64,000 nucleotides of DNA, taken from positions 62,001 through 126,000 of the forward strand of contig DLHT01000006.1 in assembly GCA_002483365.1 (NCBI GenBank), given 5' to 3'. Below, in pieces: positions 62,061 to 64,000 of this stretch. The notes beneath the pieces are model-generated. The model saw only the letters and a list, made by a program, of their open reading frames with translations. It did no database searches and had not been told where the DNA came from. Within the stretch, counting starts at the first letter, position 1. The number at the start of each line of letters is the position of its first letter. Origin of the DNA: Cellvibrio sp. UBA7661. Its GTDB lineage: Bacteria > Pseudomonadota > Gammaproteobacteria > Pseudomonadales > Cellvibrionaceae. The position numbers were made by a program, and so were the translations under genes.

Positions 62061-62091
62061 AAAATAAAACCCGCACTACCAAAAGTATTAC
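62061..62091 (-). promoter_or_regulatory. Direct-repeat operator candidate, GH18-halogenase E-D operon
   Basis: AAAATAAAAC (62061-62070) and AAAGTATTAC (62082-62091) on the + strand, 21 bp apart, 91-121 bp before the chitinase start and immediately after the AraC-type gene. Weaker in sequence, exact in spacing. Confidence 0.42.
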
Positions 62092-62098
62092 CTTTCAC

Positions 62099-63259
62099 TT
62101 AATGCAAATGCTGTTGGCGATAGTGACTTGGGGTAACACCGACGGTTTTCTTAAACGCCTGATTGAAAACCGATTTACTGTTAAAGCCACAACTTTTCAT
62201 AATTTCACTGATCGGCTTTTGACGCAGCTCTGAGTCAGCCAAACGTTTTTTCGCCTCTGCGACGCGATAGGTGCCAATCAACTCAAAAAAATTCATATGC
62301 AACTTATTATTAATGGTGCACGACAAAAGTTTGGGAGACACATTGAGTTTGATCGCCAAGCGCTCAACCGTTATGTGCGGCTCCAGATAAGGTTTGTTTT
62401 GCTCCATAAAATGCGTCAACTTCTCTACCAATTGCTGCTGGGGCTCCTCCGGTGTGGGCTCCGGTGCAATCGTGTGCTCAATTTGAATATCCGAAAAACC
62501 ATGTGAGTTTTTTAATAGATAAACAATCAATACACTCATGAATACCAAATACAGAAAACTCTCTGATTCACCCAGTATGCTGGCATCCGCCAATTGCAAA
62601 AAACGGGTATCAATCAAGGTCAAGAATGTCCATCCATTAATACAGCAAAATCCGATAACCAACAGTTTCAGCCAATGCAAATCCACCTTATTCAGCTCAC
62701 AATGGCGTGTAATCAAATGGTGTTTGTACTGATACAAGTGGTAAACGCAATACAGGCTATATGCAAATAACACCACTCTTTGAATCCAGATGAGCGCTTC
62801 AAAATAGGGGTTACTAATCACATGTGCCCAATCATGCACATACTGCATTTTTTGTTCTGGATCCAAACCATGATAAATGTGGTAGATATAAATCGGATAA
62901 ATCGCTGCAGGTGCCAGATGAAGCGCATCAAGGCGCTTAAGTTCAAAATCGCGAAAAATGGCTGCGCGCGTAAACCATAGCAACAGTGGCCCCTGCAAAA
63001 AAAACACGAATCCAAACAGAAAGAAAAAATTCGCGGATACGAGAGACAAGGTATCGCGCAAGTTGATATTCCAATAGATCAACGTATCGAATACACGCAG
63101 TGCACTTAGGAAAAAGAACAAGCCCAACAATTGCCAGTAAAGCTTTTTGATGCGCCCCGGTTGTTGGGCAAAAAACAACAAAAAAGCCAACACTAACGCA
63201 AGGAATCCACTGAATAAGAGTGGAATGTCATTAATATTAAACAGGGCTACTTCAACCAT
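62099..63259 (-). CDS. Membrane-anchored AraC-family transcriptional regulator
   Basis: 386 residues. The N-terminal 250 residues have about seven hydrophobic helices (IPLLFSGFLALVLAFLLFFA; FFFLFGFVFFLQGPLLLWF; FLYLVFMSVLIVYLLKN). The C-terminal 100 residues are a double helix-turn-helix AraC domain (ITVERLAIKLNVSPKLLSCT; ISEIMKSCGFNSKSVFNQAF, then GVTPSHYRQ). Membrane-bound AraC proteins can sense external or envelope signals directly. Its place between GH20 and GH18 genes makes it the best candidate to bind the 21-bp repeats of this locus. Inferred, not shown. Confidence 0.88.
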   Translation of the reverse strand: MVEVALFNINDIPLLFSGFLALVLAFLLFFAQQPGRIKKLYWQLLGLFFFLSALRVFDTLIYWNINLRDTLSLVSANFFFLFGFVFFLQGPLLLWFTRAAIFRDFELKRLDALHLAPAAIYPIYIYHIYHGLDPEQKMQYVHDWAHVISNPYFEALIWIQRVVLFAYSLYCVYHLYQYKHHLITRHCELNKVDLHWLKLLVIGFCCINGWTFLTLIDTRFLQLADASILGESESFLYLVFMSVLIVYLLKNSHGFSDIQIEHTIAPEPTPEEPQQQLVEKLTHFMEQNKPYLEPHITVERLAIKLNVSPKLLSCTINNKLHMNFFELIGTYRVAEAKKRLADSELRQKPISEIMKSCGFNSKSVFNQAFKKTVGVTPSHYRQQHLH

Positions 63260-63479
63260 ATCAGTCTACCAATAGCGCAGGTCATCATAGATAACGTATT
63301 TATATTTAACGCTGCAGTAACTTGCCTATGCTTCGCCCTCCCCTTTACACCAGCTACGCTGGTCTATGAGCGAATTTTTTATGCATCGGCACCGTAATGT
63401 CTGCTGCGCACCTTCAATTATTCTTCGTCACCTGAGCCTTCAGACTTAGCTGTCGGCTCCCCAAACTTACATCCAGCTG

Positions 63480-63491
63480 GACAACGTTGTC
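63480..63491. promoter_or_regulatory. LacI-type palindromic operator candidate (GACAACGTTGTC)
   Basis: A perfect 12-bp palindrome with central CG, in the GH20/AraC gap, 220-232 bp before the AraC-type start. LacI-family repressors use such sites, and sites of this kind (with TGACA/TGTCA arms) have been described for NagR in chitin/GlcNAc regulons of alteromonads. From memory; no LacI gene is visible here. Confidence 0.4.
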
Positions 63492-63527
63492 AATCGTATT
63501 TACAAAACTTCCCCCCTAATATCAAGG

Positions 63528-64000
63528 TTAAAAAGTTGTAAACGAATCCAGAATTAATTCCAACGAAACCGCAGCGGCGATTACCAATTCCTGATCCAGT
63601 GTTCGCGCCTGCCAGATCAGCGCCTCTACTTGCGCTCTTTCTGCCGCAGAGAGCCCAGCGCCACTCATTCGCAACGCCAGTAATCGCATGCTGCTATCAA
63701 CAACACTATTCGATTTTTCCACCAGTGATTGCCACTGGGGATTCAGCAGCAAAACCGGTTTTAGATTGTCAAGATTGTTTTTCCATAACTGCAGTTGCGC
63801 GTTTAATGCAGCGTAATCTGCATTGTTTTGCGGATTTGCCAACCAGCGGCTTAACCTCTGGTTGAATTGTCGCAAATTCTCATTTTCGGCCGGCAATGCA
63901 TCAACCAGGCGATTGAGAGGATCCTGTTTGGAATAGGTTTCGTAAGCAGATTTTTCGTGCTGACGATGGTAGTAATGGGCAGGCTCCAATAATTCGGCAA
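63528..64000 (-). CDS. Probable GH20 beta-N-acetylhexosaminidase, C-terminal part (runs off right edge)
   Basis: The frame is open from the stop at 63528 to base 64000 with no real start inside. The visible 157 residues begin AELLEPAHYYHRQHEKSAYE and continue PLNRLVDALPAENE and an all-helical tail (LARWLANP-like, LAALNAQLQLWKNN region). That resembles the C-terminal extension of GH20 hexosaminidases in Xanthomonas, Caulobacter and Cellvibrio relatives (EPxxYY, PLNRLVDA). The catalytic domain lies outside the window, so the call is by pattern and context only. Confidence 0.55.
   Translation of the reverse strand, partial: AELLEPAHYYHRQHEKSAYETYSKQDPLNRLVDALPAENENLRQFNQRLSRWLANPQNNADYAALNAQLQLWKNNLDNLKPVLLLNPQWQSLVEKSNSVVDSSMRLLALRMSGAGLSAAERAQVEALIWQARTLDQELVIAAAVSLELILDSFTTF

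Noticed and set aside
1..64000. CRISPR arrays, tRNA or rRNA genes, prophage or insertion-sequence genes
   Set aside because: No regularly spaced repeats of 25-40 bp, no cloverleaf-like sequence with CCA context, and no transposase- or integrase-like frame was found on reading both strands.

Overview
The window reads as chromosomal DNA of a polysaccharide-degrading gammaproteobacterium, most likely a Cellvibrio-like member of the Cellvibrionaceae. Grounds: GH16-CBM10-CBM6 and GH18-CBM5-CBM6 secreted enzymes with poly-serine linkers, large Xanthomonas/Caulobacter-type TonB-dependent receptors, a GlyGly-CTERM-like enzyme tail, a TtpC-type TonB system, and the gene order rppH-ptsP-lgt-thyA-folA. 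I saw no rRNA, tRNA, CRISPR array, transposase or phage gene.

Layout. (1) 1-9973: two divergent units of exported proteins. The minus-strand unit encodes a PD40/HzsA-like lipoprotein with two CxxCH motifs and two outer-membrane-barrel candidates. The plus-strand unit encodes a CxxCH protein resembling PSCyt3/DUF1588, a lipoprotein with two CxxCH modules and a LamG-like region, and a twin-arginine DUF1501-like protein. (2) 10.1-13.8 kb: polysaccharide-lyase-like protein, membrane diguanylate cyclase, TSUP permease. (3) 13.8-22.7 kb: an orphan GspE/PilB-like ATPase, a DUF47-Pit phosphate transport pair, argE-argA and ilvD. (4) 22.7-28 kb: a six-gene TonB2/TtpC energy-transduction operon. (5) 28.2-35.5 kb: folA, thyA, lgt, ptsP and rppH, then a HAD phosphatase and rlmI. 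(6) 35.8-38.4 kb: Ig-like lipoprotein and periplasmic glutathione peroxidase. (7) 38.6-64 kb: a chitin or fungal-cell-wall utilisation locus, wholly on the minus strand.

Region 7 holds a GH16 enzyme, two GH18 chitinases, the C-terminal end of a probable GH20 hexosaminidase, a NagX-like acyltransferase, two TonB-dependent receptors, five tryptophan-halogenase-family flavoproteins (one lacking every catalytic landmark), a JmjC/cupin protein, a membrane-anchored AraC-type regulator and a 45-residue membrane peptide. The likely flow is: secreted GH18/GH16 enzymes cut the polymer, the receptors import oligosaccharides using TonB energy (perhaps from the operon at 22.7-28 kb), and GH20 and NagX process them inside the envelope.

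The most striking new observation is a direct repeat of the form AAAGTCGAAC (read on the + strand), normally two copies 20-22 bp apart, upstream of six separate transcription units of region 7. It is a candidate operator for the local AraC-type regulator and ties the GH16 gene and the small peptide to the chitin genes. The halogenase-family/JmjC group is the least understood part of the locus.
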